Shown: in pieces, positions 44,190 through 56,276 of the stretch | Layout of the letters: each line of letters begins with the position of its first letter | Numbering within the stretch: position 1 is the first letter of the stretch | Assembly (NCBI GenBank): GCA_024235595.1 | Contig: JACKMC010000014.1 | Span: forward strand, 1 to 64,000 | DNA length: 64,000 nucleotides | From: Zoogloeaceae bacterium | Lineage (GTDB): Bacteria; Pseudomonadota; Gammaproteobacteria; Burkholderiales; Rhodocyclaceae | Direction of reading: 5' to 3' | Notes under the pieces: generated by a model | What the model was told of the DNA's origin: nothing | What the model saw: only the letters and a program-made list of their open reading frames with translations | The model's database searches: none | Made by a program: the position numbers and the translations under genes

Positions 44190-45761
44190 ATGAAAGCCAC
44201 CCAAGCACTGATCAGCGTCTCCGACAAACGCGGCGTCCTCGAATTCGCCCAGGCACTGCACCAACTCGGCGTCAAGCTGCTGTCTACCGGAGGCACCGCC
44301 AAATCACTGCGCGAGGCAGGCCTCCCGGTCACCGATGTTTCGGAACATACCGGCTTTCCCGAGATGCTCGACGGCCGCGTAAAGACGCTTCACCCGCGCG
44401 TGCACGGCGGCATTCTCGCGCGGCGCGATCTGCCGGAGCACCTTCAGACCCTTGCCGATCACGACATCCCGCGCATCGATCTGGTGGTCGTCAACCTCTA
44501 CCCTTTCCAGCAAACGGTCGCGCGGCCCGACTGCAGCCTCGAAGATGCGATCGAGAACATCGACATCGGCGGTCCTGCGATGGTGCGCGCCGCGGCCAAG
44601 AACCACGGCTCGGAGGCCGGCGGGGTCGCGGTCGTCACCGACCCCGATGATTACCCGGCGATCGTCGCCGAACTGCAGGCCAACGACGGACGCGTCTCCT
44701 ACAAGACCCGCTTTTCGCTCGCGGCAAAGGCCTTCACCCACACCGCCCGATACGACAGCGCGATCTCCAACCACCTGACGGCACTCTCCGAGGATGGCGG
44801 AAAACTCACCTACCCGACCCGGCTGCAGCTCGCCTTCGACAAGGTCCAGGACCTGCGCTACGGCGAAAACCCTCACCAGAGCGCCGCGTTCTACCGCGAA
44901 ACGGACGCCACTGCGGGTATTGCGGCCTATACCCAACTGCAGGGCAAGGAGCTGTCCTATAACAACATCGCCGACGCCGACGCGGCATGGGAATGCGTCA
45001 AGGCCTTCGAGCGGATCACCCCGGCCTGCGTCATCGTGAAACATGCCAACCCCTGCGGCGTGGCGCTCGGCGCCAGCCCGCTCGAAGCCTACCAGCGTGC
45101 ATTCAAGACCGACCCGACCTCGGCCTTCGGCGGCATCATCGCCTTCAACGCGACCGTGGACCGGAGCGCGGCCGAGGCGGTCAGCACCCAGTTCCTCGAA
45201 CTGTTGATTGCCCCTGCCTACACCGAGGAAGCGCTCGAACTGCTCAAGGCCAAGGCCAATGTGCGCGTCCTCACGGTGCCGCTCGGCGAGGTGCGCCAGA
45301 CCGACTTCAAGCGAGTCGGTGGCGGGCTGCTGGTGCAGAGCGCGGACTTCGCCCCGATCAGCGCCGCCGACCTCAAGCTGGTCACCAAGCGCGCACCGAG
45401 CGAACAGGAACTCGGCGACCTGCTGTTCGCCTGGCGGGTCGCCAAGTATGTGAAATCGAACGCTATCGTGTATTGCAAGGACGGCATGACCGTCGGCGTC
45501 GGCGCGGGCCAGATGAGCCGCGTCGACTCGGCCCGCATCGCCAGGATCAAGGCGGAAAACGCCGGCCTCTCCATCGGCGGATGCGTGGTCGCCTCGGATG
45601 CGTTCTTCCCCTTCCGCGATGGCCTCGACGTGCTCGCCGAAGCCGGCGCCACCGCGGTGATCCAGCCGGGCGGCTCAATGCGCGACGCGGAAGTGATCGC
45701 CGCCGCGGACGAACACGGCCTGGCCATGGTGCTGACCGGATTCCGCCACTTCCGTCACTGA
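44190..45761 (+). CDS. purH: Bifunctional AICAR formyltransferase/IMP cyclohydrolase
   Basis: A 523-residue enzyme for the last two steps of IMP synthesis. Residues 1-150 form the cyclohydrolase (MGS) domain (ALISVSDKRGVLEFAQAL, STGGTAKSLREAG and GGPAMVRAAAKN). The remainder is the AICAR transformylase, with LRYGENPHQSAAF, VKHANPCGVALG and SDAFFPFRDGLD. It is upstream of purD in the usual betaproteobacterial order. Confidence 0.97.
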   Translation: MKATQALISVSDKRGVLEFAQALHQLGVKLLSTGGTAKSLREAGLPVTDVSEHTGFPEMLDGRVKTLHPRVHGGILARRDLPEHLQTLADHDIPRIDLVVVNLYPFQQTVARPDCSLEDAIENIDIGGPAMVRAAAKNHGSEAGGVAVVTDPDDYPAIVAELQANDGRVSYKTRFSLAAKAFTHTARYDSAISNHLTALSEDGGKLTYPTRLQLAFDKVQDLRYGENPHQSAAFYRETDATAGIAAYTQLQGKELSYNNIADADAAWECVKAFERITPACVIVKHANPCGVALGASPLEAYQRAFKTDPTSAFGGIIAFNATVDRSAAEAVSTQFLELLIAPAYTEEALELLKAKANVRVLTVPLGEVRQTDFKRVGGGLLVQSADFAPISAADLKLVTKRAPSEQELGDLLFAWRVAKYVKSNAIVYCKDGMTVGVGAGQMSRVDSARIARIKAENAGLSIGGCVVASDAFFPFRDGLDVLAEAGATAVIQPGGSMRDAEVIAAADEHGLAMVLTGFRHFRH

Positions 45762-45828
45762 TGGCACCCCGCGCCCCCGGGGCCGTCACCGGCCCGCGCG
45801 CCACCAACAATCGACCAGGCAAGGCATC

Positions 45829-47100
45829 ATGAAAATTCTCGTCATTGGATCCGGCGGTCGCGAACACGCACTGGCCTGGAAACTCTCCCGCTCAGCGCGG
45901 GTTCACAAAGTGCTCGTCGCACCGGGCAATCCAGGCACGGCACGCGAGCTGGGCGTCGAGAATGTCCCCGTAACGGATATCGCCGGGCTCGTCGAGCTGG
46001 CGCGAAACGAAGCCGTGGGGCTCACCGTGGTCGGCCCCGAAGCGCCCCTCGCCGAGGGCGTAGTCGACGCGTTCCGCGCAGCCGGACTGCCGATCTTCGG
46101 ACCATCCAGGGCCGCCGCACAGCTCGAATCCTCCAAGGACTTCGCCAAACAGTTTCTCGTCCGTCATGGGATCCCGACCGCGAAGTACCAGACCTTCGCA
46201 GATGCCGCCAGCGCGCATGCCTATCTGGACGCGGAGGGCGCGCCAATCGTCATCAAGGCCGATGGGCTCGCGGCAGGCAAGGGCGTGGTCGTCGCGATGA
46301 GCCTCGAGCAGGCTCACCAGGCGGTCGACATGATGCTGGTCGACAACCGCATGGGCGGTGCAGGCGCCCGCGTCGTGATCGAGGAGTTCATGCAGGGCGA
46401 GGAAGCCAGCTTCATCGTCATGGCCGACGGTCGCAATGCGCTCGCCCTCGCCACCTCTCAGGATCACAAACGCCTCGAGGATGGCGACCAGGGTCCGAAC
46501 ACCGGCGGCATGGGCGCCTACTCGCCGGCCCCGGTGGTCACGCCCGAGGTCCATGCGCGGGTCATGCGCGAAGTGATCATGCCAACGCTCAACGGCATGG
46601 CAGCGGACGGAATCCCTTACTCCGGTTTTCTTTACGCCGGTCTGATGATCGATCCCGAGGGGCGTCCTCGGGTGGTCGAATTCAACTGCCGCATGGGCGA
46701 CCCCGAGACCCAGCCGATCATGATGCGCCTCAAGACGGATCTGGTCGAACTTCTGGAGGCCGCAATCGCCGGCAAGCTCGACAACGCCGAGGCCGAGTGG
46801 GACAGGCGCTTCGCCCTGGGTGTCGTAATCGCTGCGGCGGGTTATCCCGAAAACCCGCGCAAGGGCGACCAGATCATCGGCCTCCCCGACGCCGAAGTCG
46901 AAGATGTACACGTCTTCCATGCCGGAACGGCCGACGTCGAAGGAAAGATCGTCACCAACGGTGGCCGCGTCTTGTGTGTGACGGCACTGGGCGACAATGT
47001 CAAGACGGCCCAGAAGCTGGCCTATGCAACCGCTGACAAGATCGAGTTTGCGGGCAAGCAATACCGCCGCGACATCGGATATCGGGCGATCAGGCGCTGA
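45829..47100 (+). CDS. purD: Phosphoribosylamine-glycine ligase
   Basis: A 423-residue ATP-grasp ligase that makes glycinamide ribonucleotide. N-domain MKILVIGSGGREHALAWKL, then VVGPEAPLAEGVVD, the ATP-grasp part with GAPIVIKADGLAAGKGVVVA and EASFIVMADG, and VVEFNCRMGDPETQ supplying metal ligands. Length is normal. It lies 67 bases after purH. Confidence 0.97.
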   Translation: MKILVIGSGGREHALAWKLSRSARVHKVLVAPGNPGTARELGVENVPVTDIAGLVELARNEAVGLTVVGPEAPLAEGVVDAFRAAGLPIFGPSRAAAQLESSKDFAKQFLVRHGIPTAKYQTFADAASAHAYLDAEGAPIVIKADGLAAGKGVVVAMSLEQAHQAVDMMLVDNRMGGAGARVVIEEFMQGEEASFIVMADGRNALALATSQDHKRLEDGDQGPNTGGMGAYSPAPVVTPEVHARVMREVIMPTLNGMAADGIPYSGFLYAGLMIDPEGRPRVVEFNCRMGDPETQPIMMRLKTDLVELLEAAIAGKLDNAEAEWDRRFALGVVIAAAGYPENPRKGDQIIGLPDAEVEDVHVFHAGTADVEGKIVTNGGRVLCVTALGDNVKTAQKLAYATADKIEFAGKQYRRDIGYRAIRR

Positions 47101-47246
47101 TCGACGACCAGATTGCGCAGTTGCGACCTAAATTCACAAGCTACCGCCCCACAACACCCCCCGAGCGGGGCAAACCACGGGGATTGCAGTGTATTCTGCC
47201 GTCGTGAGCCCGCATCCCGCGGGTCTGACTATCCGAGGAGGTCAAT

Positions 47247-47579
47247 ATGTCCCTGAAATTCGAACTGACCAAGAGCGAAAAAGGCGAGTTTTACTTCAAG
47301 CTGATCAACGCCGATGGTGGCACCCTGGTCCGCAGTGAGGGCTACAACGCCAAGGCAAGTGCTACCAACGGTATCGAATCGGTACGCAAGAACTCCACCG
47401 AAGACGGACGCTACGAACTCAAGGAAGCAAGCGACGGTCGCCCGTTCTTCAACCTCAAGGCGTCCAACGGGCAGGTGGTCGGCACCAGCCCGATGTTCAA
47501 GGATGCTGCCGCCCGCGATGCAGCAATTGCAGCGATGAAGTCGGGCGCCGGCGCGGCCAAGGTCGACGACAAGTCCTGA
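47247..47579 (+). CDS. YegP family protein (DUF1508 repeat)
   Basis: A 110-residue protein made of two DUF1508 repeats: KGEFYFKLINADGGTLVRSEGYNAKASATNGIESVRKN (about 11-48) and DGRPFFNLKASNGQVVGTSPMFKDAAARDAAIAAMK (about 62-97). The fold is known, the function is not. Start 47247 follows GAGGAGG. It is nine bases upstream of hemF and may share its transcript. Confidence 0.9.
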   Translation: MSLKFELTKSEKGEFYFKLINADGGTLVRSEGYNAKASATNGIESVRKNSTEDGRYELKEASDGRPFFNLKASNGQVVGTSPMFKDAAARDAAIAAMKSGAGAAKVDDKS

Positions 47580-47588
47580 TTCGCAGAC

Positions 47589-48497
47589 ATGAACGCCGCC
47601 ACCGTCAAGAACTACCTGCAGGATCTCCAGAATCGCATTGTCAGCGCATTGGAAGCCTTTGATGGCAAACCCTTTGCCCGCGACGAATGGACACGGCCGC
47701 AGGGCGGTGGCGGAATCACCCGCGTCATCGAAGAAGGAAACTTTTTCGAGCGCGGAGGCTGTAATTTCTCGCATGTAACCGGCGGGGCCATGCCCCCTTC
47801 CGCCACCGCGAACCGCCCTGAACTGGCTGGCCGGGCGTTCGAGGCAATGGGCGTTTCGCTGGTACTTCATCCCCGCAATCCACATTGCCCCACGGTGCAC
47901 ATGAACGTGCGCTTCTTCGTCGCAACCGCGCAGGACAAGGAAGCAGTGTGGTGGTTTGGCGGCGGTATCGATTTGACGCCTTACTACGCCCAGGAAGAAG
48001 ACGTGGTGCATTTTCACCACACCTGCAAGGCTGCCATCATGCCTTGGGGCGAGGCGGAATACCGGCGCCTCAAGCAGTGGTGCGATCGCTACTTCTTCCT
48101 GAAACATCGCAACGAACCGCGCGGCGTGGGAGGCCTGTTCTTTGACGATCTTGGCGCCGACGGGTCCATCGCATTCGATTCCGCCTTCGCCATGACGCGC
48201 AGCGTTGGCGACGCATTTCTCACCGCCTACCTGCCGATCATCGAACGTCGTCGCGATACGCCCTATACGGAAGAAGAGCGCGACTTCCAGGCCTATCGGC
48301 GCGGACGCTACGTTGAATTCAACCTGGTTTTCGATCGCGGGACCCTGTTCGGGCTGCAAAGTGGGGGGCGCACCGAATCGATCCTGATGTCGATGCCACC
48401 GACCGTCAAATGGCGGTACGACTGGCAACCCGCACCGGGGACGGCCGAAGAGCGCCTGTACACCGAGTTCCTGGTTCCCAGAGACTGGGCGGCCTGA
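47589..48497 (+). CDS. hemF: Oxygen-dependent coproporphyrinogen III oxidase
   Basis: A 302-residue cytoplasmic enzyme that decarboxylates two propionates of coproporphyrinogen III using oxygen. Signatures are WTRPQGGGGITRVIEEG, NPHCPTVHMNVRFF, WWFGGGIDLTPYY, FFLKHRNEPRGVGGLFFDD and RGRYVEFNLVFDRGTLFGLQSGGRTESILMSMPP. Its presence indicates aerobic heme synthesis. It is convergent with hemY. Confidence 0.97.
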   Translation: MNAATVKNYLQDLQNRIVSALEAFDGKPFARDEWTRPQGGGGITRVIEEGNFFERGGCNFSHVTGGAMPPSATANRPELAGRAFEAMGVSLVLHPRNPHCPTVHMNVRFFVATAQDKEAVWWFGGGIDLTPYYAQEEDVVHFHHTCKAAIMPWGEAEYRRLKQWCDRYFFLKHRNEPRGVGGLFFDDLGADGSIAFDSAFAMTRSVGDAFLTAYLPIIERRRDTPYTEEERDFQAYRRGRYVEFNLVFDRGTLFGLQSGGRTESILMSMPPTVKWRYDWQPAPGTAEERLYTEFLVPRDWAA

Positions 48498-48524
48498 GCC
48501 GCCCCGGTACTCCTCGCAGCAACT

Positions 48525-48546
48525 GCCCGGGTTTCAAGGCCCGGGC
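48525..48546. terminator. Hairpin between convergent hemF and hemY
   Basis: GCCCGGG/CCCGGGC with an eight-base loop, 28 bases after the hemF stop. A second dyad (GGGCTGA/TCAGCCC, 48561-48582) reaches into the hemY end. Neither has a T-run. Confidence 0.5.
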
Positions 48547-48575
48547 GCCTTCCGGTGGCTGGGCTGAAGTGCGGC

Positions 48576-49751
48576 TCAGCCCGACAGCTCGGCGGCCGCC
48601 CGGTAATGTTTCTGTGCCTCGGCGCCTCGGTCGAGGCGGTCGGCAAGTCGCGCAAGAGCCAGATGTGCCGCGACGCTCTTGCGAATGGCCAGGGAGGCTT
48701 CCAGATAGCTTTGCGCCTTGCCCCACAACTGCACCTGCAGGCACAGCCGACCGAGGCTCAGCAGCAAACCATCGTCCTTCGGGTGCTGGCGCAGCCAGCC
48801 TTCGGCACGGGCAATCCCTGCCGTCGCCTGATCGTCGGTGCAGCAGTCGGCATAGACCGCAGCGAGCGCGGGTTCCCATTCCTTGTCGAGCAATTCCTCG
48901 ATGGTACGGCGGGCAATCACACCCTGGCCTGCCGCCACCAGCAAGGGCACGGCCCTTTCGACAAAGAGGCGGTCGCGCTGCTCCGCCGACGGAATCTGTT
49001 TCCAGTAGTCCGCAATCGCCGAAGCATCGTCTGCCCTGCTCTTCATGTTTTCGAGGTGGGCCCGTCGCAGGGTCACCGCAGCAGCGTCGGCGCTCATCGC
49101 CTTGTGCTTGACCAGTTGCCGGCTCAAGCGCACGACTTCCTCCCAGTGTCCGAGCGCCTGAGCGCTGCGCAGCGACAGGCGCTGTGCCGCGACGTGGCGC
49201 TCACCACCTTCCTTCAGATCCTCGAGCCGGGACGCCGCCTCATCGAAGCGGCGCGCATCGAGCGCAAGATCCGCCTCGGTCATCAGGCGCGCGGTCCTGA
49301 TCTCGGCGTCCAGCTCTGCCGCCTTGCCCATCCATTCGCGGTAGCGCACATCGTCCCGCATCGCATAGGCGGCCCGTCCGGCCATGATTGTCGCGAGCCC
49401 CCGGCTCTCGCCTTCCTTGCTCGCCTTGCCTGCTTCCTTGAGCGACTGCGCGTAGCGTCCCTCGAGGTACAGCCTTACCGAGTCGCGCAGCGCGACCTGT
49501 GCCTTGTCGCGGCGACGCTGCTTGCGGTACCGACCTACCTGACCCGGCAACTGCAGCGTACGCCGAATCACGCGCAACAGCAGGTAAGCCAGCAGGAAAC
49601 CGACCACCAGCATCAAGGCGAACAGGTTGAGGGAGAGCTGGACGCGGTAAGGCGACGACACAACCAACACGTAGCCGGTGTTGTGCTCGGCGATCAGGGC
49701 AAGACCGGCAGCAAGCGCAAACAGCCCGATCAACCAGAAAAGGATCCGCAT
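48576..49751 (-). CDS. hemY: HemY protein (TPR, heme-operon membrane protein)
   Basis: A 391-residue inner-membrane protein with two N-terminal hydrophobic segments (LFWLIGLFALAAGLALIA and NLFALMLVVGFLLAYLLL), then a HemY_N domain and a TPR region of about 280 residues ending KAQSYLEASLAIRKSVAAHLALARLADRLDRGAEAQKHYRAA. This is the proteobacterial HemY linked to heme pathway control, not protoporphyrinogen oxidase. It follows hemX by 11 bases on the minus strand. Confidence 0.92.
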   Translation of the reverse strand: MRILFWLIGLFALAAGLALIAEHNTGYVLVVSSPYRVQLSLNLFALMLVVGFLLAYLLLRVIRRTLQLPGQVGRYRKQRRRDKAQVALRDSVRLYLEGRYAQSLKEAGKASKEGESRGLATIMAGRAAYAMRDDVRYREWMGKAAELDAEIRTARLMTEADLALDARRFDEAASRLEDLKEGGERHVAAQRLSLRSAQALGHWEEVVRLSRQLVKHKAMSADAAAVTLRRAHLENMKSRADDASAIADYWKQIPSAEQRDRLFVERAVPLLVAAGQGVIARRTIEELLDKEWEPALAAVYADCCTDDQATAGIARAEGWLRQHPKDDGLLLSLGRLCLQVQLWGKAQSYLEASLAIRKSVAAHLALARLADRLDRGAEAQKHYRAAAELSG

Positions 49752-49762
49752 GCCTCGCCCTC

Positions 49763-51151
49763 CTAGTGACCTGCCGGCTGCTGCTCAGCCGGCATCGGAG
49801 TCGTCTGGGTCGGCGCGGCATTTCCGGTCGCTGCGGGCGCGGGAGGCGGTTTCGCCGATTCCGGTGCCGCAGGCTTGACAGCACTCTTCTCCGGGGGCGC
49901 ATCTGCGGCCGGTGGTGGCGAGCTCTTGTTAGCCGCGGGCGGCACATCTGCGGCCGGTGCGGGCGAGCCTTTGTGAGCCGCAGGCGGCGCCTTTGGCTCG
50001 ACCGCAGACTTCCCATCGATCGGCGCGGCCACTGCCTCGGATTTGGCCGAGGGCAGAACCGCGGGCGGTGCACCGCGCTGCTGAAGACCGCGCAGCACCG
50101 CAAGCGTGTCTACCAGCGAGGGCAGCCGGTCGCTTGCCAATTCCACGCCCTGGAGCTGACTGAGCTCTTCCACGGTCCGCTGTACCAGTTCGCTGCGCAT
50201 GTCGAAATATCGCTGCAACCACTTGATCGATTGCTCGATGTCCGAGGTGTAGCTCACCGAGTCCCGGCTTAACAGCGACAGGCGCGCCGAGAGCAGGCGC
50301 AGTCGCAGGTTCTCCCGCAGGAAAACACCTTGCGCCGGCGACAGCAGCACCGGATCCGGCGTATCGAGGCGTTCGACCCGCACGAGCTGGCGTAACTCCG
50401 CCCACAGCTCCCTTCCGAACTGCATGGCGATCTCAAGATACTGGTTGCTGGCATTCGGCTCGGGCCGCTCGACCGGCGAGGCCTGCGCCTCTCCGGTAAA
50501 GGCAAAACCGAGGTCATCCACGCGGGCGACGAGAAGGTCGAGCTTTACCGCCAGCCCGGACACATCGGCGTGCGGGCTGGTCTTGAGACGTTCGATGTCG
50601 TTCGCAAGCGCCTTGCGCAGCGCCACCAATGGACCGGCGTCGAGCTGGCTCAGCCGTGCTTCCGCGCCTTGCAGCGCAGTCAGCGCAGCGTCGACATTGC
50701 CCGCCAGCTGCAGTTGCTGGGCCGCCAACACGATCGACTGCTCGACCTCCGCCAGCACCTGATCCTCGCGATTGCGTGACAGCGACTGGTAGAGCGCTTC
50801 GAGCGCGGCCTGCTGTCCTTGCGACTCCGCTACCTGGGCTTCGATTCTCGCCAGCCTCACCTGCAGTTCGCTGATGCCTTCGGTCGCGAGATTCGCCTGC
50901 GCGCGCGCCTCGCGGGCAGTCGAGTCGCCATCGCCGAGACGTTGTGCGAGCTCCTGCCGCAATTCACCGATCCGCTCCCGCGAATAAGCCCATTGCCAGG
51001 CGATTGCGCCGAATGCAAGCAGCAGGCCCAGCGCAAGCACTAACGACACCCAGCGACGGCCCTCCTTCCGCACGGGTTCGGCATTCGTAGCCGATTCGCC
51101 AAGGGGAGCCGCTTCCGGCGGGGAATTCAGTTCAGGGGTCTGATCACTCAT
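49763..51151 (-). CDS. hemX: HemX family protein (annotated uroporphyrinogen-III C-methyltransferase)
   Basis: A 462-residue protein with one membrane helix (WVSLVLALGLLLAFGAIAWQW, about residues 33-53), a long periplasmic coiled-coil part and a Pro/Ala-rich C-terminal tail (after about 370). The HemX core includes FLRENLRLRLLSARLSLLSRD and SIKWLQRYFD. No SAM motif is seen, so methyltransferase activity is doubtful despite the common name. It lies between hemD and hemY. Confidence 0.9.
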   Translation of the reverse strand: MSDQTPELNSPPEAAPLGESATNAEPVRKEGRRWVSLVLALGLLLAFGAIAWQWAYSRERIGELRQELAQRLGDGDSTAREARAQANLATEGISELQVRLARIEAQVAESQGQQAALEALYQSLSRNREDQVLAEVEQSIVLAAQQLQLAGNVDAALTALQGAEARLSQLDAGPLVALRKALANDIERLKTSPHADVSGLAVKLDLLVARVDDLGFAFTGEAQASPVERPEPNASNQYLEIAMQFGRELWAELRQLVRVERLDTPDPVLLSPAQGVFLRENLRLRLLSARLSLLSRDSVSYTSDIEQSIKWLQRYFDMRSELVQRTVEELSQLQGVELASDRLPSLVDTLAVLRGLQQRGAPPAVLPSAKSEAVAAPIDGKSAVEPKAPPAAHKGSPAPAADVPPAANKSSPPPAADAPPEKSAVKPAAPESAKPPPAPAATGNAAPTQTTPMPAEQQPAGH

Positions 51152-51160
51152 GGGCCAATA

Positions 51161-51952
51161 TTAACCGAGGCTGTTGAAATGGACATCCAGAGCCTGCATC
51201 AAACCGTCATCGCCGGGCGCAGTCAACAGAACTGTTGTGAAACCTGCAAATTGCGCCCGCTCGACGATGCGGGGATGAGGTGCGAAAACGGGCACGCCGC
51301 GCAGCGCCGCCATCCCCGCATCGCCCAGCATGCTCGCAAAGTTGTCGACACCTTCGCTACTGGTGAGGGTAATGGCATCGAGTTGCCCCGTGCCCGCCAA
51401 CTCGATGAGCGTGGCGCCGTCATTCACCGGGCAGGCACGCCGGTAGCAGCTCACGTAGCTCACGGTGCCGCCACGCCGCCGAACCGTCTCGCCGAGCAAA
51501 TCGCGGCCGCCATCGCCCCTGAAGACGATCAGGTGCCGCCCAGCTATCTGCGGCTCCGAGAATGCTTCCAGGGCAAGCACAGACTCACTGTCGAATCCGC
51601 TCTCCGGCGCAATGACGCCTGAAAACCCGTAGGCCTCGACAGCGCGCTGGCTGCCCTTGCCAACCGTCGCCAGCTTCACCTTCGACGGCCAAGGGCGCCG
51701 CGCCAGCACATAGTCGAGCGCATACTTGACGGCGTTGGGACTGACGAAAAACGCCATGTCGCAGGCGTCGAGGTTCTCAACCGCGGCCGCAAGGTCGCGA
51801 TCGTCCGCCGCTGGCTCGATCACCAGAACCGGAAACTGCACCGCAATGCCGCCACGCTGCGCGATCAGCTCGGAGAGCCGGCCCGCCTGCTCGAGCGGGC
51901 GGGTGACGACGATTCGACGCCCACGCAGACTGCCTGTGGCGTTCACCGACAC
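51161..51952 (-). CDS. hemD: Uroporphyrinogen-III synthase
   Basis: A 263-residue enzyme that closes hydroxymethylbilane to uroporphyrinogen III. It shows RRIVVTRPLEQAGRLSELI at the start, FVSPNAVKYAL, LATVGKGSQRAVEAYG and ITLTSSEGVDNFASML. The start is uncertain: GTG at 51952 or 51946, both just after the hemC stop and without a good ribosome site, which suggests translation coupled to hemC. Confidence 0.9.
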   Translation of the reverse strand: MSVNATGSLRGRRIVVTRPLEQAGRLSELIAQRGGIAVQFPVLVIEPAADDRDLAAAVENLDACDMAFFVSPNAVKYALDYVLARRPWPSKVKLATVGKGSQRAVEAYGFSGVIAPESGFDSESVLALEAFSEPQIAGRHLIVFRGDGGRDLLGETVRRRGGTVSYVSCYRRACPVNDGATLIELAGTGQLDAITLTSSEGVDNFASMLGDAGMAALRGVPVFAPHPRIVERAQFAGFTTVLLTAPGDDGLMQALDVHFNSLG

Positions 51953-51959
51953 ACCGCGC

Positions 51960-52907
51960 TCAGCCCAGCGCCGCGAGAATCTCTTCCGCGCCCTGCGCCC
52001 GCAAGTCCTCGGCCAGCAGGATGCCGAGTCCCTCCGCATCGGTCAGCCCACCCTCACGCTCGCTACGGGCGAAGCGCGTGCCATCTGGCAAGGCCACGAA
52101 CCCGCGCAGCCAAAGACGTCCGTCACGCACTTCGGCGAATGCGCCGAGCGGCACCTCGCAGCTCCCCGCGAGCGAGCGGGACACCGCGCGCTCCGCAGTG
52201 ACGGCGGCACCGGTAAGCGGGTCGTTCAGCGGCCCCAACCACTGCCTCACTTCGGGTCTGGACGACAGCGCCTCGATACCGAGAGCGCCCTGCCCCGCGG
52301 CAGGCAGCGAGGTTTCGGCCGGCAGCACCGAGCGGATGCGATCCTTGAGGCCGAGCCGGATGAGACCGGCGGCGGCGAGGATGATCGCGTCGTATTGCCC
52401 TTCATCGAGCTTGCGCAGACGGGTATCGAGATTGCCGCGCAAGCTGGTGACACCGAGCATCGGATAATTGGCATGGAGCTGCGCTTCGCGTCGCAGGCTG
52501 GAGGTCCCGACCACCGCGCCCGGCGGCATGTCGTCGAGCGATTCGTAGCGCGTCGAGACAAATGCATCGAAGGGCACTTCGCGCTCCGATACGCAGATCA
52601 GCGCGAACTCCTCGCCCATCTGCATCGGCACGTCCTTCATCGAATGCACCGCGATGTCCGCGCTGCCGTCCAGCAAGGCCGTTTCGAGCTCCTTGACGAA
52701 CAGCCCCTTGCCCCCGACCTTGGCAAGCGGGCGGTCCAGGATCTGATCGCCCCTGGTCGTCATGCCCAGCAATTCCACCTTACAGGCGGGATACAATGCC
52801 TCCAGTCTGGCCTTGACATGTTCCGCCTGCCACAGGGCCAGCCGACTCTCTCGGGTGGCAATAACGATGCGCTCGGGGGCCGGATACCCGCTGGTCTCAT
52901 GGGTCAC
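51960..52907 (-). CDS. hemC: Porphobilinogen deaminase (hydroxymethylbilane synthase)
   Basis: A 315-residue enzyme joining four porphobilinogens. It has IATRESRLALWQAEHVKARL, GGKGLFVKELETALL, DIAVHSMKDVP, VGTSSLRREAQL, GNLDTRLRKLDEGQYDAIILAAAGLIRLG, and a dipyrromethane-cofactor Cys in GSCEVPLGAF. It is first of the hemC-hemD-hemX-hemY run on the minus strand, divergent from the thioredoxin-like gene. Confidence 0.96.
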   Translation of the reverse strand: MTHETSGYPAPERIVIATRESRLALWQAEHVKARLEALYPACKVELLGMTTRGDQILDRPLAKVGGKGLFVKELETALLDGSADIAVHSMKDVPMQMGEEFALICVSEREVPFDAFVSTRYESLDDMPPGAVVGTSSLRREAQLHANYPMLGVTSLRGNLDTRLRKLDEGQYDAIILAAAGLIRLGLKDRIRSVLPAETSLPAAGQGALGIEALSSRPEVRQWLGPLNDPLTGAAVTAERAVSRSLAGSCEVPLGAFAEVRDGRLWLRGFVALPDGTRFARSEREGGLTDAEGLGILLAEDLRAQGAEEILAALG

Positions 52908-52987
52908 GATAGGAACTCACATTTGGGATGACTGGGATGCAATGCTCGTCAAGTGCGTTTCGCACTGCAGCATCAGGGTTCGCACCG

Positions 52988-53458
52988 ATGGCGCGAATGG
53001 CTGGAGCGATTTTAGCATGCATGTGTTGGAGCTTCGGCGCCGCGGCCGATCTGCCGCTCGCAACCGACCTTCAAGCGGATGGCAGGACGATGCACGAATC
53101 GGGCGCTCCGTTGCTGGTGCTCTACAGCCAGGCCGAATGCTCGTGGTGTGAGCGCGCCCGCCGCGAGTACCTCGTGCCGATGTCGCAGGAGCTACGCCTG
53201 AAGACTTCGGTACTCTTTCGCCAGATCGATATGGATTCCGACCGGCCAGTGGTCGATTTCCACGGGCGAACAAGCACTCACCGCGGGTTCGCGAAGGCCG
53301 AAGGGATCCGGGTCACGCCAACGCTGGTGATCTACGGCCCGACGGGCGAACGGCTTGACGAGCCGATCGTCGGCATGCGTCTGGCGGATTTTTATGGCCA
53401 ATACATCCTGCAGTCGATCGACACTGCACGGGAAAAACTGACAAGCAAAAGCCGCTGA
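52988..53458 (+). CDS. Periplasmic thioredoxin-fold protein
   Basis: A 156-residue protein with a signal peptide if it starts at 52988 (MARMAGAILACMCWSFGAAA); an ATG at 52928 would add 20 residues. The redox motif CSWCERARREYL (Cys at about 53 and 56) and cis-Pro in RVTPTLVIYGPTGE mark a thioredoxin fold, close to the SoxW/thioredoxin_2 group. It may reduce periplasmic disulfides or persulfides. It lies between the hem run and ppc. Confidence 0.82.
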   Translation: MARMAGAILACMCWSFGAAADLPLATDLQADGRTMHESGAPLLVLYSQAECSWCERARREYLVPMSQELRLKTSVLFRQIDMDSDRPVVDFHGRTSTHRGFAKAEGIRVTPTLVIYGPTGERLDEPIVGMRLADFYGQYILQSIDTAREKLTSKSR

Positions 53459-53480
53459 CGCGGCGCAACAGAGGACGGAT

Positions 53481-56234
<2,754 letters not shown>

Positions 56235-56245
56235 GGCAAGCCTGT

Positions 56246-56275
56246 CCGGATTTCGCGTCGAGGCGAGAAATCCGG
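56246..56275. terminator. Hairpin between convergent ppc and algR
   Basis: CCGGATTTC/GAAATCCGG with a 12-base loop, centred between the two stops. No clear T-run; it may serve both directions. Confidence 0.55.
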
Positions 56276-56276
56276 T

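Noticed and set aside
49763..51151. HemX read as an active uroporphyrinogen methyltransferase
   Set aside because: No SAM-binding motif is visible and the domain is the membrane HemX type, so only the family name is kept.
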